Assembly (NCBI GenBank): GCA_028713595.1
Contig: JAQTNZ010000047.1
Coordinates: 1 to 10,092, forward strand
Direction: 5' to 3'
From: Methylovulum sp.
Lineage (GTDB): Bacteria; Pseudomonadota; Gammaproteobacteria; Methylococcales; Methylomonadaceae
DNA length: 10,092 nt
Position numbers and translations under genes: made by a program. The notes under the pieces were generated by a model that was not told the DNA's origin, searched no databases, and worked only from the letters and a program-made list of their open reading frames with translations. Positions within the stretch are counted from its first letter, which is position 1, and each line of letters starts with the position of its first letter. Positions 1-5,805 of the stretch are shown here, in pieces.

Positions 1-1584
1 ATACAAAAAATAGCCCCAACCGGAGACCACTAGGGCGCTGCTGAGCAAGGCGGAGGGGAGCCATGAGGTTTCGCCCATTTTCGGCCATATATTGCCGAGC
101 ATGTCCTGCAACATAAAACGCCCGACACGGGTACCGGCATCCAGTGTGGTCAGGATAAAAATGGCTTCAAACATGATGGCGAAGTGATACCACACCGCCA
201 ACATGCCTTTGCCAAAGGCACTGCCAAAAATGCTGGCCATGCCCACCGCTAACGAGGGAGCACCGCCGGTTCTGGCAAACAGGGTAGTTTCACCCATGTC
301 CCGCGCCAGAGCCTGCATTTGCTCGACCGTAACCGGAAACCCCCACGAGGAAATTTTTGCCACCGCATCCACAGCTTCTTTACCGACAACCCCTGCGGAG
401 CTGTTGATGGCGAAAAATACGCCGGGGTCGAGGACAGTGGCGGCAATCATCGCCATGATCGCTACAAACGATTCCAACAACATGCCGCCGTAGCCGATGG
501 TGCAGATATCACGCTCATTAGATAACAGCTTGGGTGTAGTGCCGGAGGCGACCAGGGAGTGGAAGCCGGAAATCGCCCCGCAAGCGATGGTGATGAATAC
601 GAACGGGAACAGTTTACCGCCAAATATCGGCCCGGTGCCATCGACAAACTGGGTGATCGCGGGCATTTTTACTGAGGGTTGCAGGATGATGATCGCCACT
701 GCCAACAAAGTGATAGTACCTAGCTTCATATAGGTGGACAAATAATCACGCGGGGCCAGCAGCATCCAGACCGGCAAAATCGCCGCCGCAAACCCGTAGG
801 CCATAATCCACCACGCCAAGGTCAAGCCTTCATGGTCGAACCAGCTATGCAAAACCGGATGCTGGTCAACCCAACTGCCGCCGACCACCGACAACAACAG
901 CAACAGCACCCCGATGGCCGAGGCCTCCAGCACTTGCCCCGGGCGCAGGTAGCGCATATAAACGCCGACAAAGATGGCAATCGGGATGGTCGCGGACACT
1001 GTAAACGTCGCCCATGGGCTATGCTTCATGGCATTGACCACAATCAAACCCAACACCGAAATCAGGATAATCATAATGGCGAAGGTGGCGATTAATGCCG
1101 CCGTACCACCCAACGCCCCCAGCTCATCCCGCGCCATTTGCCCTAAACTTCTGGCATCGCGGCGGGTGGACATGAACAATGTCACCATATCTTGCACACA
1201 ACCGCCCAGCACCGAGCCAAACAATATCCATAACGTGCCGGGTAAATAGCCAAACTGCGCCGCCAGTGTCGGCCCCACCAAAGGCCCAGGCCCTGCTATC
1301 GCGGCGAAATGGTGGCCAAAGACTATCCATTTATGGGTGGGGGTAAAGTCATGACCATTGTCCAAGCGTTCGGCGGGGGTGGCGCGGCTAGGGTCAACCA
1401 CCAGTACGGTAGCCGCTATCCATGCGGCATAAAAGCGGAAAGCCAGCGCGTAGACGCACAAGGCGGCGGTGACAAACCAGAGGGCATTGATGCTCTCGCC
1501 ACGCTGTAGGGCAATGCCGCCGACCGCCGCCGCGCCGATAATGGCAATGGTCAGCCAGATAAGCGTTTGTTGTAGGTTTTTCAT
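1..1584 (-). CDS. cstA: Carbon starvation protein A (peptide/pyruvate transporter), C-terminus cut by window edge
   Basis: Reading the minus strand from the ATG at 1584 gives 528 uninterrupted codons to base 1, so this is the N-terminal three quarters of a protein of about 700 residues (E. coli CstA is 701). It is a polytopic inner-membrane protein of the CstA/BtsT family, which imports pyruvate and has been linked to peptide uptake during carbon limitation. Family landmarks visible: [10 protein letters not shown] near 27-36, [16 protein letters not shown] at 90-105, [18 protein letters not shown] at 139-156, a run of hydrophobic helices, [17 protein letters not shown] at 338-354, and [19 protein letters not shown] at 472-490. 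The start fits the family N-terminus; the ribosome site is weak (GAGCA). The gene lies 247 bases downstream of the PEP-CTERM gene and is probably transcribed separately. The family assignment is secure; the substrate is inferred from homologues. Confidence 0.94.
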   Translation of the reverse strand, partial: MKNLQQTLIWLTIAIIGAAAVGGIALQRGESINALWFVTAALCVYALAFRFYAAWIAATVLVVDPSRATPAERLDNGHDFTPTHKWIVFGHHFAAIAGPGPLVGPTLAAQFGYLPGTLWILFGSVLGGCVQDMVTLFMSTRRDARSLGQMARDELGALGGTAALIATFAIMIILISVLGLIVVNAMKHSPWATFTVSATIPIAIFVGVYMRYLRPGQVLEASAIGVLLLLLSVVGGSWVDQHPVLHSWFDHEGLTLAWWIMAYGFAAAILPVWMLLAPRDYLSTYMKLGTITLLAVAIIILQPSVKMPAITQFVDGTGPIFGGKLFPFVFITIACGAISGFHSLVASGTTPKLLSNERDICTIGYGGMLLESFVAIMAMIAATVLDPGVFFAINSSAGVVGKEAVDAVAKISSWGFPVTVEQMQALARDMGETTLFARTGGAPSLAVGMASIFGSAFGKGMLAVWYHFAIMFEAIFILTTLDAGTRVGRFMLQDMLGNIWPKMGETSWLPSALLSSALVVSGWGYFLY

Positions 1585-1634
1585 GGGGATGTGCTCGTAT
1601 AGGTCAGGGTTAAGGCCTAAGCACTTAACTGTCT

Positions 1635-1664
1635 ATTATAGGGAAGGGAAAGCGAAGGCCTTAA
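1635..1664 (-). promoter_or_regulatory. Possible cstA promoter with flanking inverted repeat
   Basis: The minus strand has a perfect TATAAT at 1640-1635, which would start a transcript near 1628, 44 bases before the cstA ATG. The -35 is poor (TTAAGG at 1664-1659, 18-base spacer), suggesting activator dependence. A 9-base inverted repeat, TTAAGGCCT at 1610-1618 and AGGCCTTAA at 1656-1664, is centred on the -10. Function is inferred from position only. Confidence 0.35.
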
Positions 1665-1769
1665 GAAGGGCAAGCCTTAGCCATCGGCCATATTGGCACA
1701 GAATGGCAAAATTAAGCAAGATTGTCATGCCCTATTGCCGTTAAAAACGGGCGCTTTTTGAGAATGGGA

Positions 1770-1806
1770 AAGCCCGTACCGACCAATGATTGGCTGGTAC
1801 GGGCTT
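1770..1806 (-). terminator. Hairpin terminator after the PEP-CTERM gene
   Basis: Perfect 11-base arms, AAGCCCGTACC (1770-1780) and GGTACGGGCTT (1796-1806), enclose a second stem CCAAT/ATTGG. The hairpin begins 25 bases past the stop codon at 1832. On the minus strand it is followed by TCCCATTCTC, a pyrimidine run rather than a true T-tract, so termination strength is uncertain. Confidence 0.6.
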
Positions 1807-1831
1807 GGCAGATAGCCGCTAACTGTATGCG

Positions 1832-2407
1832 TTAACGGCTTTGGCGGCGGCGTTGCCAAACAAACGCGCCGGCACTGATAGCCAACAGCGGCAAAGTGGC
1901 CGGTACGGGAACGGGGCTGGTTTCGCTCATAGTCCAATTAGCGGCTTGGAAAGGCGTGCCATAAAAGGTGTTGTTACTAAAATCAGCGCCGGATTGGTAG
2001 GTAAAATCCGAAAAGCCTTGCGTGGTGGCAATGCCATTGGCATTATTGATGACCACATAGAGGTCACAGCCGCTAGAATCGCCGCTGAGGGTATGGCAAG
2101 CATAGAAATCCATGAAGCTACCATCCAGCGTTACCGCCGGAATGGCGCTTCCCGATCCCAAAAAAACATCGGCACTGCTGGTAAAAGACATTGACGGTTG
2201 CGCCAAGGTGTCAAAGATCAGGTTTTGGATGGCACTGACATCGACCGTATTGTTATCGCCTTGCAGCGTCCCCACCATTTCACCACTTATCGTATGACTG
2301 GTACTACCAGTGTCCGTAAAAGAATAGGAAAAATCAAATATACTGGCGTTAACCTGGGGTACGGCCAAAGCCAGCGCAAGGCCTAGGGTAATTGCTATTT
2401 TGTTCAT
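1832..2407 (-). CDS. Secreted PEP-CTERM (VPVPAT-type) sorting-signal protein
   Basis: A 191-residue exported protein. An N-terminal signal peptide (charged MNK, hydrophobic core to about residue 19, likely cleavage after VNA at 21) precedes a Ser/Thr/Asp-rich body without recognisable enzymatic motifs. Cys104 and Cys114 could form a disulfide. The C-terminus is tripartite like exosortase substrates: VPVPAT at 166-171, a hydrophobic helix at about 172-184, then WQRRRQSR. The classic Pro-Glu-Pro is replaced by Pro-Val-Pro, nearer the VPLPA-CTERM subclass. By analogy the protein is cut and anchored or released by an exosortase and is part of the cell surface or exopolysaccharide matrix; no exosortase gene lies in this window. 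The start is fixed by AAAGAG seven bases before the ATG. A sigma-54-like promoter lies upstream and a hairpin terminator downstream, so it is probably monocistronic. Confidence 0.87.
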   Translation of the reverse strand: MNKIAITLGLALALAVPQVNASIFDFSYSFTDTGSTSHTISGEMVGTLQGDNNTVDVSAIQNLIFDTLAQPSMSFTSSADVFLGSGSAIPAVTLDGSFMDFYACHTLSGDSSGCDLYVVINNANGIATTQGFSDFTYQSGADFSNNTFYGTPFQAANWTMSETSPVPVPATLPLLAISAGAFVWQRRRQSR

Positions 2408-2446
2408 GCTTATACTCTTTGTATGGGTTAAAAATTTTCAGACATT

Positions 2447-2468
2447 ATTATAAGCAATAACAGTGCCT
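2447..2468 (-). promoter_or_regulatory. Sigma-54-type -24/-12 promoter (overlapping a TATAAT) of the PEP-CTERM gene
   Basis: The minus strand reads AGGCACTGTTATTGCT at 2468-2453. GGCAC and TTGCT match the RpoN consensus TGGCACG-N4-TTGCW, with the obligatory 10 bases between the GG and GC doublets. Transcription would start near 2442, leaving a 35-base leader. A sigma-70-like TATAAT at 2452-2447 overlaps it, with TTTACA at 2477-2472 at a long 19-base spacing, so the sequence alone does not settle which polymerase is used. PEP-CTERM genes are known to depend on RpoN with PrsK/PrsR in some floc-forming bacteria, which favours the first reading. Confidence 0.5.
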
Positions 2469-2478
2469 TTATGTAAAA

Positions 2479-2509
2479 GTGGTTTATTATCAAAATAATA
2501 AGAAACCAC
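2479..2509. promoter_or_regulatory. Inverted repeat upstream of the PEP-CTERM promoter
   Basis: GTGGTTT (2479-2485) is mirrored by AAACCAC (2503-2509), and inside these arms TATTAT/ATAATA pairs around CAAA. It spans roughly -37 to -67 of the predicted start, closer than a usual RpoN enhancer site. It may be an operator or activator site, or a chance AT-rich palindrome. Confidence 0.35.
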
Positions 2510-2637
2510 AAACACCCAGTGCTGTAAAAAAAACCGACAGCCAGCTACCCTAAAAACACAGCTATAGTTTACATCTTTTAAGGTGATTATCCTTTGACTT
2601 AGGTTGACGGCTATTGCATCGCCAACTCAACCGATAG

Positions 2638-2784
2638 CCCCCCCGTAACTGGGCTATTATTGATAAGGAGGCATTCCAAACTGTTTTAATGGGTATTGTG
2701 GATAGGGATGAGGAGGCGTTAGGAGATGCCACAAGCATCTTGCCCTTTATGGCAACCAAACAAAAACGTTCGGGTAGGGGTTAG
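2638..2784 (+). pseudogene. Possible remnant of an ECF sigma factor gene
   Basis: An open frame of 48 codons contains EAFQTVLMGIVDRDEEALG followed closely by DATS. This resembles the N-terminal region 2 of ECF sigma factors of the form LLxRIVxRDExALGELYDATS, but the ELY before DATS is missing and the frame ends soon after at a TAG (2782-2784). A strong AAGGAGG lies at 2665-2671, yet the only ATG in frame is 17 bases away at 2689, too far for normal initiation. The 3' end abuts the MITE target duplication at 2786. The resemblance is from memory of the family and covers about 20 residues, so chance similarity is quite possible. Confidence 0.2.
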
Positions 2785-2785
2785 C

Positions 2786-2797
2786 ACCCTAGAGCCG
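2786..2797 (+). repeat. Left 12-bp target-site duplication of the MITE
   Basis: ACCCTAGAGCCG, identical to bases 3094-3105, directly abuts the left terminal inverted repeat. The bases outside both copies differ, so the duplication is exactly 12 bases long. Confidence 0.8.
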
Positions 2798-3093
2798 CAC
2801 TGCCATTAAGTTAATGGAATTATTTTAACAATCAGACTGTTAAGAAGCACACACTCATTCCCACACGCTGTGTGGGAATGCCGTTAGGACGCGCCGCGTC
2901 CCGTTCCACACACCGCAGCGCGGGTGGCATGGCATTCCCACGCGGCGCGCGGGAACGAGAGTTATGCTTTTATCTTGTTGAAATTACAGGCACAAATCCT
3001 TAACTTAATGGCAGTGACGCGGCGCGTGGGAACGAGAGTTTTTCATTTATCTTATTGAAATTACAGGCACAATTCCTTAACTTAATGGCAGTG
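2798..3093. mobile_element. MITE-like non-autonomous element, 296 bp, likely IS4-family ends
   Basis: The element begins CACTGCCATTAAGTTAA and ends with its exact reverse complement TTAACTTAATGGCAGTG (3077-3093). Allowing one extra base, the inverted repeat continues through GGAATT. It is bracketed by a perfect 12-base direct repeat. There is no transposase and no credible open frame, so it must be moved in trans. A 10-13 base duplication is typical of several IS4-family groups, and the ends share the TGCC...AGTTAAGGA pattern of IS4 as I remember it; the family call is inference. The interior is GC-rich, with a perfect 11-base-stem hairpin (2856-2880), a GGACGCG/CGCGTCC palindrome (2887-2901) and GGGAACGAGAG units. 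The right end is duplicated in tandem. Confidence 0.78.
2856..2880. repeat. Perfect 11-bp-stem hairpin inside the MITE
   Basis: CATTCCCACAC, loop GCT, GTGTGGGAATG. A related imperfect hairpin TTCCCACGC/GCGCGGGAA follows at 2935-2955. The CATTCCCAC...GTGGGAACGAG vocabulary is that of REP-like dispersed palindromes seen in many gammaproteobacteria (from memory). Confidence 0.8.
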
Positions 3094-3094
3094 A
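2941..3094 (+). repeat. Tandem duplication, two 77-bp units
   Basis: Unit 1 is 2941-3017 and unit 2 is 3018-3094; by hand alignment they differ at 6 of 77 positions. Each unit runs from CGCGGCGCG, GGGAACGAGAGTT through to TTAACTTAATGGCAGTG, so the right terminal repeat of the MITE occurs twice, at 3000-3016 and 3077-3093. Confidence 0.9.
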
Positions 3095-3105
3095 CCCTAG
3101 AGCCG
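3094..3105 (+). repeat. Right 12-bp target-site duplication of the MITE
   Basis: ACCCTAGAGCCG, identical to 2786-2797, immediately follows the right terminal inverted repeat ending at 3093. Confidence 0.8.
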
Positions 3106-3134
3106 GGTAACAAACCAAAGCGCATATTGGAGAC

Positions 3135-3174
3135 AAAAAAACCGCCCATCTTCGGCATGACCGGAAAGGGGCGG
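3135..3174 (-). terminator. Rho-independent terminator of the propeller gene
   Basis: On the minus strand CCGCCC (3174-3169) pairs with GGGCGG (3147-3142), with an inner CTTTCCGG/CCGAAG partial stem, and a run of seven T (3141-3135) follows at once. It starts 62 bases after the stop codon of the gene ending at 3237. The stem and T-tract are textbook. Confidence 0.85.
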
Positions 3175-3236
3175 CAAGCTGGTTAAAACGTTATGGGCCT
3201 TATGCGGGCAGGCCCACCACTCAGCCTATTTTCAGA

Positions 3237-5336
3237 TTATTTCCCCAAATTTAAACCCAGCACGATAAGCTGCCATGTTTTTCCGCTGTCTTGGGAACGA
3301 TATAACCGCTCCGAAGTAGTGGCGAAAATGGTGTGATCGGTTGCATAAGAAGCAGAGAAGCCGATTGTCGAAGACGTTGCCGCCGGAAAATCATTCCAAG
3401 GCCCAAAGAGGAAGTTGCTTGCTATCAAACGGACTGCAATGGGGCCGAATGTCTTGCCACCATTTTGGGATTTAAAAAGCCCCTTCCCCTGCACCGCCAT
3501 AAGGATAGTTTTATCAACGGCATAATTGGGCGATAATGCGATAGCCCTAATATTCCCATCAACGCCACAGGCATCACAGGACACTTTACTCCAAGTATCA
3601 AACCCATCCGTACTTTTGAAAAGACCTTGGGTGCTGGCAATAAAGATAGTCTTATCAACCGTGTAATTGGGGGAAAACGCCAGTTTTGACTCTATGCCAA
3701 AAGTGGATTCGGAACCTTTAAGAATCCATGAGCCGCCACTATTGTGGCTTATATAAACATCACCCTTGCCTAGCGCCGCCACGAGCGTATTGTCATTGGT
3801 ATAGTTTGGCGACACTGCCAATCCTGTAACATGACCAATATGCTTTTTTTTCTGATCAAAAACTGGCGTGAAGGTTATGCCTGCATCGGTAGAACGGTAA
3901 ATGCTTGAATTTCTAGTCCCAACAAAGAACGTCGCATCGTTGGCAAATCCAGGTGATAACGCGATAATGGTAGGGAAGTCACTGCGCGGAAGGTCATGCT
4001 TTACCCACGTTTCGCCGCGGTCAGTCGATTTGCCAATAGTATACTTGCCCGTGCTAAAAAACATGGTGCTATCATTTTGGAAGTTGGGCGAAAAAACCAC
4101 GTCATCGCCGCGAGACTTGATGTTGTTTGCAATTTCTTGCCAGCTACCGCCATTATCAACCGATTTAAAAAGGCCGTTCCCGTAAGTGCTGACCACAAGA
4201 TTAGGATCCAGCGAATAATTAGGGGATATTGCGAAGCTTATTATCAGTGAGGTCGAAAGCGTAGTTAATTGGCCCCAGTTTTTTCCCCCGTCAGTAGATT
4301 GGAATAAGCCGGCAAATCCGCACAGGAACAGGGTTTTGTCACTAAGAAAATTGGGTGACATGCCAATGCCCTGAAAATCAGGTGCTTTTTGTAAAGCCGC
4401 CTGAGGCGTGGTGCTTAAGCCCGTATTATATTTTTTCCAAGCCAAACCACCGTCATTGGAAATAAAGATCGCTTTTGTCCATGTTGATACAAATGCGGTG
4501 GCATCAGCCGAATAGCCAGGTGACATGACGATTGAGCGGATATTTAAGTCTTCGATGCCGGCATTCATTTGCGCAAACGAGGCCCCACCATCGACTGTGC
4601 GAAAAACACCGCACTTGCTAGTCCCTACAAAAAAGGTATTGCGCAGTAATGGATTTTGTAGCGTGCCTATACTGGAAATTTCACCACAGCCAGAAAATTG
4701 GTACAGTTGTGTCCAAGTGTCGCCCTTATCTGCCGAAAGTGACAAGACCCCATTATTATCCCCAACCAACACCTCGAACCCGTCAGACGAATTCCAGCCA
4801 AAACCTGCAATTGCCGATAAGGGAACTGCATTATCGTAAACTTTAAGCCATTGCGCGCCGCCATTATCAGTCCTGTAAAGCCCGCGTTGCAAACCGACAG
4901 CAAAGGCGACATCGGCACTGGCCGGGGGCGTATACAGCTTTGAAAAAGCCAACGTATCCAAACCTTGGTTGGATTTATGCCACGACTCGCCGGCATTTTC
5001 AGACTTATAAATGCCATCGCCTTCGGTGCTTAAATATAACGCGGACGGAAAGCTTGGCGGAATCGCCATAAACTGAAGTTCAGTTGTATTATCGATGCCT
5101 TGTATGAGGTGTTTCCACGATTTACCGCGATTGGTTGACTTTACTACATTGCCGCGCACGATACTATAAACAGTATGGTCATCTTTGTAGGCGGGCGATG
5201 TAATAACATCAAAGATGACATCGTGAGGCACATGGGCGGAAACAGGTAAGGGAAAGCAGAAAAAAACGGCCAAAACTGATACAACCCCTGTAAAAAATGT
5301 CGCGGGCCTAGCGTTAGCGATATTGCCTAGCTTCAT
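3237..5336 (-). CDS. Secreted Asp-box (BNR/sortilin-like) beta-propeller protein
   Basis: A 699-residue exported protein of unknown substrate. Residues 1-34 are a signal peptide (hydrophobic core 14-31, cleavage after VSA), giving a mature N-terminus HVPHDV. The rest consists of about 45-residue repeats with Asp-boxes (S-x-D-x-G-x-x-W/F) starting at 67, 112, 156, 201, 247, 293, 347, 392, 437, 482, 530, 575, 623 and 681; the one at 575 (STDGFDTW) has lost its glycine. Fourteen blades would fit two seven-bladed propellers, as in Vps10/GH74-like folds, but no catalytic sialidase or glycosidase residues are recognisable. Most blades also carry SPNY/F-x2-D-x-T just before a strand. AGGAG seven bases before the ATG fixes the start. 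It has its own terminator and probably a CRP/FNR-type promoter. A binding or scaffolding role outside the cytoplasm is likely; enzymatic activity is unproven. Confidence 0.88.
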   Translation of the reverse strand: MKLGNIANARPATFFTGVVSVLAVFFCFPLPVSAHVPHDVIFDVITSPAYKDDHTVYSIVRGNVVKSTNRGKSWKHLIQGIDNTTELQFMAIPPSFPSALYLSTEGDGIYKSENAGESWHKSNQGLDTLAFSKLYTPPASADVAFAVGLQRGLYRTDNGGAQWLKVYDNAVPLSAIAGFGWNSSDGFEVLVGDNNGVLSLSADKGDTWTQLYQFSGCGEISSIGTLQNPLLRNTFFVGTSKCGVFRTVDGGASFAQMNAGIEDLNIRSIVMSPGYSADATAFVSTWTKAIFISNDGGLAWKKYNTGLSTTPQAALQKAPDFQGIGMSPNFLSDKTLFLCGFAGLFQSTDGGKNWGQLTTLSTSLIISFAISPNYSLDPNLVVSTYGNGLFKSVDNGGSWQEIANNIKSRGDDVVFSPNFQNDSTMFFSTGKYTIGKSTDRGETWVKHDLPRSDFPTIIALSPGFANDATFFVGTRNSSIYRSTDAGITFTPVFDQKKKHIGHVTGLAVSPNYTNDNTLVAALGKGDVYISHNSGGSWILKGSESTFGIESKLAFSPNYTVDKTIFIASTQGLFKSTDGFDTWSKVSCDACGVDGNIRAIALSPNYAVDKTILMAVQGKGLFKSQNGGKTFGPIAVRLIASNFLFGPWNDFPAATSSTIGFSASYATDHTIFATTSERLYRSQDSGKTWQLIVLGLNLGK

Positions 5337-5421
5337 AACATGACTCCTAAAATTGTATTTAGATAAGGGATTATATAAAAGCTATATATCCCCAACGAAC
5401 GACGCATACATTCTACGGTTT

Positions 5422-5434
5422 TTTTGCCATACTA
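5422..5434 (-). promoter_or_regulatory. Predicted -10 and transcription start of the propeller gene
   Basis: TAGTAT on the minus strand at 5434-5429 places the start near 5422, an 86-base leader before the ATG. No good -35 hexamer is present; instead a CRP/FNR-type box is centred about 42.5 bases upstream, the class II activator position within one base. Prediction from spacing only. Confidence 0.42.
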
Positions 5435-5457
5435 CATCAAAAATATCCTTACATTAA

Positions 5458-5490
5458 TTGATCTATATCACAAAATTTGATGTATATCAC
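5458..5490 (-). promoter_or_regulatory. Two tandem CRP/FNR-family binding sites
   Basis: On the plus strand TTGATCTATATCAC (5458-5471) and TTGATGTATATCAC (5477-5490) are two near-identical sites 19 bases apart, close to two helical turns; the identity extends three bases further (AAA). Each fits the FNR/Anr pattern TTGAT-N4-ATCAA at 9 of 10 positions. Read on the minus strand, they also resemble CRP sites (TGTGAT-N4-ATCA). They sit about -42.5 and -61.5 from the predicted start of the minus-strand propeller gene. The plus-strand gene at 5806 is more than 300 bases away and a less likely target. Confidence 0.55.
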
Positions 5491-5647
5491 AAATTCAATT
5501 CACAGGATTTTTGTTTATTTTTAACGGGTGCGCTTTTCCAAAAACCATAAGCGCTATATATCGGAAGCAACGACTCTATAAAAACCATATTTTTACTTAT
5601 ATTATACACCCTGCCAACCGGCCATAATTTAAAGGGAATTTTTAAAA

Positions 5648-5666
5648 AATGTATTTTCAATACATT
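5648..5666. repeat. Short perfect palindrome in the divergent spacer
   Basis: AATGTATT, loop TTC, AATACATT: an 8-base stem with a 3-base loop about 140 bases before the plus-strand gene. It could be an operator half-site pair; in such AT-rich DNA it could also be chance. Confidence 0.3.
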
Positions 5667-5805
5667 AATGTTTAATGGCAAAAACTTATAACTTAACATT
5701 GGCAAGACTCCCAAAAACGAGGCCCTGTCAAATAGTTGCCATTTTTTCAATAGCAGGGGATGATAAAGCCATCCATTACCGTTAACACACTACGGCAAGA
5801 CGCTT

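Larger units (their letters stand above)
2408..3236. other. Intergenic region with promoter, gene relic, MITE and terminator
   Basis: An 829-base stretch with no intact gene. From left to right it holds the PEP-CTERM promoter, an AT-rich segment, a 7-base-stem hairpin (ATAGCCC at 2634-2640 with GGGCTAT at 2651-2657), a short open frame that may be a sigma-factor relic, a MITE-like element with its target duplication, and the terminator of the propeller gene. The open frames in it lack convincing starts and family resemblance, apart from the relic listed separately. Confidence 0.8.
5337..5805. other. AT-rich divergent intergenic region
   Basis: A 469-base spacer between the propeller gene (minus) and the TAXI-domain gene (plus). 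It holds the propeller gene's ribosome site, -10 and CRP/FNR boxes in its left third. The remainder is AT-rich, with an 8-base palindrome at 5648-5666. No convincing plus-strand promoter was found for the gene at 5806; TATATT near 5600 is the best -10-like word but lacks a -35. The only sizeable open frame (minus, 5487-5750) starts at a TTG without a ribosome site and is not considered a gene. Confidence 0.7.

Noticed and set aside
1684..1706. TTGGCACAGAATGGCA on the plus strand considered as a sigma-54 promoter
   Set aside because: The GC doublet is not 10 bases after GG, and the only gene in that direction is encoded on the other strand.
2854..3060. Repeated GGGAACGAGAG palindromes considered as a CRISPR array
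   Set aside because: There are only two 77-bp units in direct tandem without unique spacers, and they lie inside a transposon-like element.
5487..5750. Open frame of 87 codons on the minus strand in the divergent spacer
   Set aside because: It begins with TTG without a ribosome site, lies in AT-rich DNA, has no recognisable family and overlaps the CRP/FNR boxes.
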